Below are positions 5,634-5,761 of a stretch of 5,761 nt of DNA, piece after piece. Made by a program: the position numbers and the translations under genes. The notes under the pieces were generated by a model that was not told the DNA's origin, ran no database searches, and worked only from the letters and a program-made list of their open reading frames with translations. How positions within the stretch are numbered: the stretch's first letter is position 1; each line of letters starts with the position of its first letter. Source of the stretch: Actinomycetota bacterium (GTDB lineage: Bacteria > Actinomycetota > Actinomycetes > Actinomycetales > Microbacteriaceae); the NCBI GenBank assembly GCA_016870695.1, contig VGAV01000173.1, forward strand, positions 1 to 5,761. The letters run 5' to 3'.

Positions 5634-5761
5634 GTACCGGTACTCACCCCACCGAGAACGTCACCACCGAGCCGGCCGTCTACTCCGGTCCCCCGGCTGC
5701 CGGTCGTGACGGCAAGCCGCTCGGCGGCCGCTTCGTCGGCGCGGCGGCGAACTACCTCGAC
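5630..5761 (+). CDS. qcrB: cytochrome b subunit of the menaquinol-cytochrome c reductase, N-terminal fragment
   Basis: Only the first 44 codons are in the window, and the frame stays open to the right edge. The peptide begins MSTGTHPTENVTTEP and ends GGRFVGAAANYLD. It is a hydrophilic, cytoplasmic N-terminal extension like that preceding the first membrane helix of actinobacterial QcrB. The haem-binding histidines and quinone sites lie beyond the window, so the call rests on this ending, which resembles actinobacterial QcrB, and on the conserved qcrC-qcrA-qcrB order. The ATG overlaps the qcrA stop in an ATGA, with GGGAG at 5620-5624 five bases upstream, indicating translational coupling. QcrB oxidises menaquinol and passes electrons across the membrane through two b haems. 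A perfect palindrome covers its first codons. Confidence 0.85.
   Translation, partial: MSTGTHPTENVTTEPAVYSGPPAAGRDGKPLGGRFVGAAANYLD
5631..5646. repeat. perfect 16-bp palindrome at the qcrA/qcrB junction
   Basis: TGAGTACCGGTACTCA reads the same on both strands. It begins at the second base of the qcrB ATG, so it includes the qcrA stop codon. As RNA it could fold into a 6-bp stem with a CCGG tetraloop directly on the qcrB start. As DNA it could be a dimer binding site. Either role is inference; the palindrome itself is certain. Confidence 0.6.

Noticed and set aside
3084..5761. A new or unusual respiratory system
   Set aside because: Gene order, haem motifs, Rieske ligands and membrane topology all match the known actinobacterial bc1-aa3 supercomplex genes.

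Overview
The window is about 5.8 kb of very GC-rich DNA from an actinobacterium. The protein sequences and gene order look most like Microbacteriaceae (for example Microbacterium). That placement is from recognition of the proteins, not from a search. It is a conserved chromosomal housekeeping locus. I see no insertion sequence, phage gene, CRISPR array or RNA gene.

Layout. A 5'-3' exonuclease of the Pol I-exonuclease/FEN type runs rightward off the left edge (2-811). It converges, across a 32-bp gap, on a leftward pair: a PHP-domain phosphoesterase with a PolX-like N-terminal helix-hairpin-helix region (844-1836), and trpD upstream of it (1840-2901). The trpD stop and the PHP start are three bases apart and in the same frame. 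A 182-bp divergent control region (2902-3083) separates trpD from a rightward respiratory operon: ctaE (3084-3713), qcrC (3726-4535), qcrA (4575-5633) and the first 44 codons of qcrB (5630 to the right edge). The order trpD / ctaE-qcrC-qcrA-qcrB, with trpD divergent, is the one known from Mycobacterium and other actinobacteria.

How the genes work together. QcrA (Rieske iron-sulfur), QcrB (cytochrome b) and QcrC (membrane-anchored dihaem cytochrome c) form the actinobacterial menaquinol:cytochrome c reductase. It joins the aa3 oxidase, of which CtaE is subunit III, in the bc1-aa3 supercomplex. QcrC replaces a soluble cytochrome c. TrpD catalyses the second step of tryptophan synthesis from chorismate and has no visible link to respiration. 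The exonuclease and the PHP protein look like DNA-metabolism enzymes.

No undescribed multi-gene system is apparent. The points worth a second look are small: a perfect 16-bp palindrome exactly on the qcrA stop/qcrB start junction; a possible leaderless ctaE promoter with a repeated GGAATATC element; three 9-bp repeats and an imperfect palindrome in the divergent region; an in-frame UGA-C between trpD and the PHP gene; and the PolX-like but polymerase-less build of the PHP protein.
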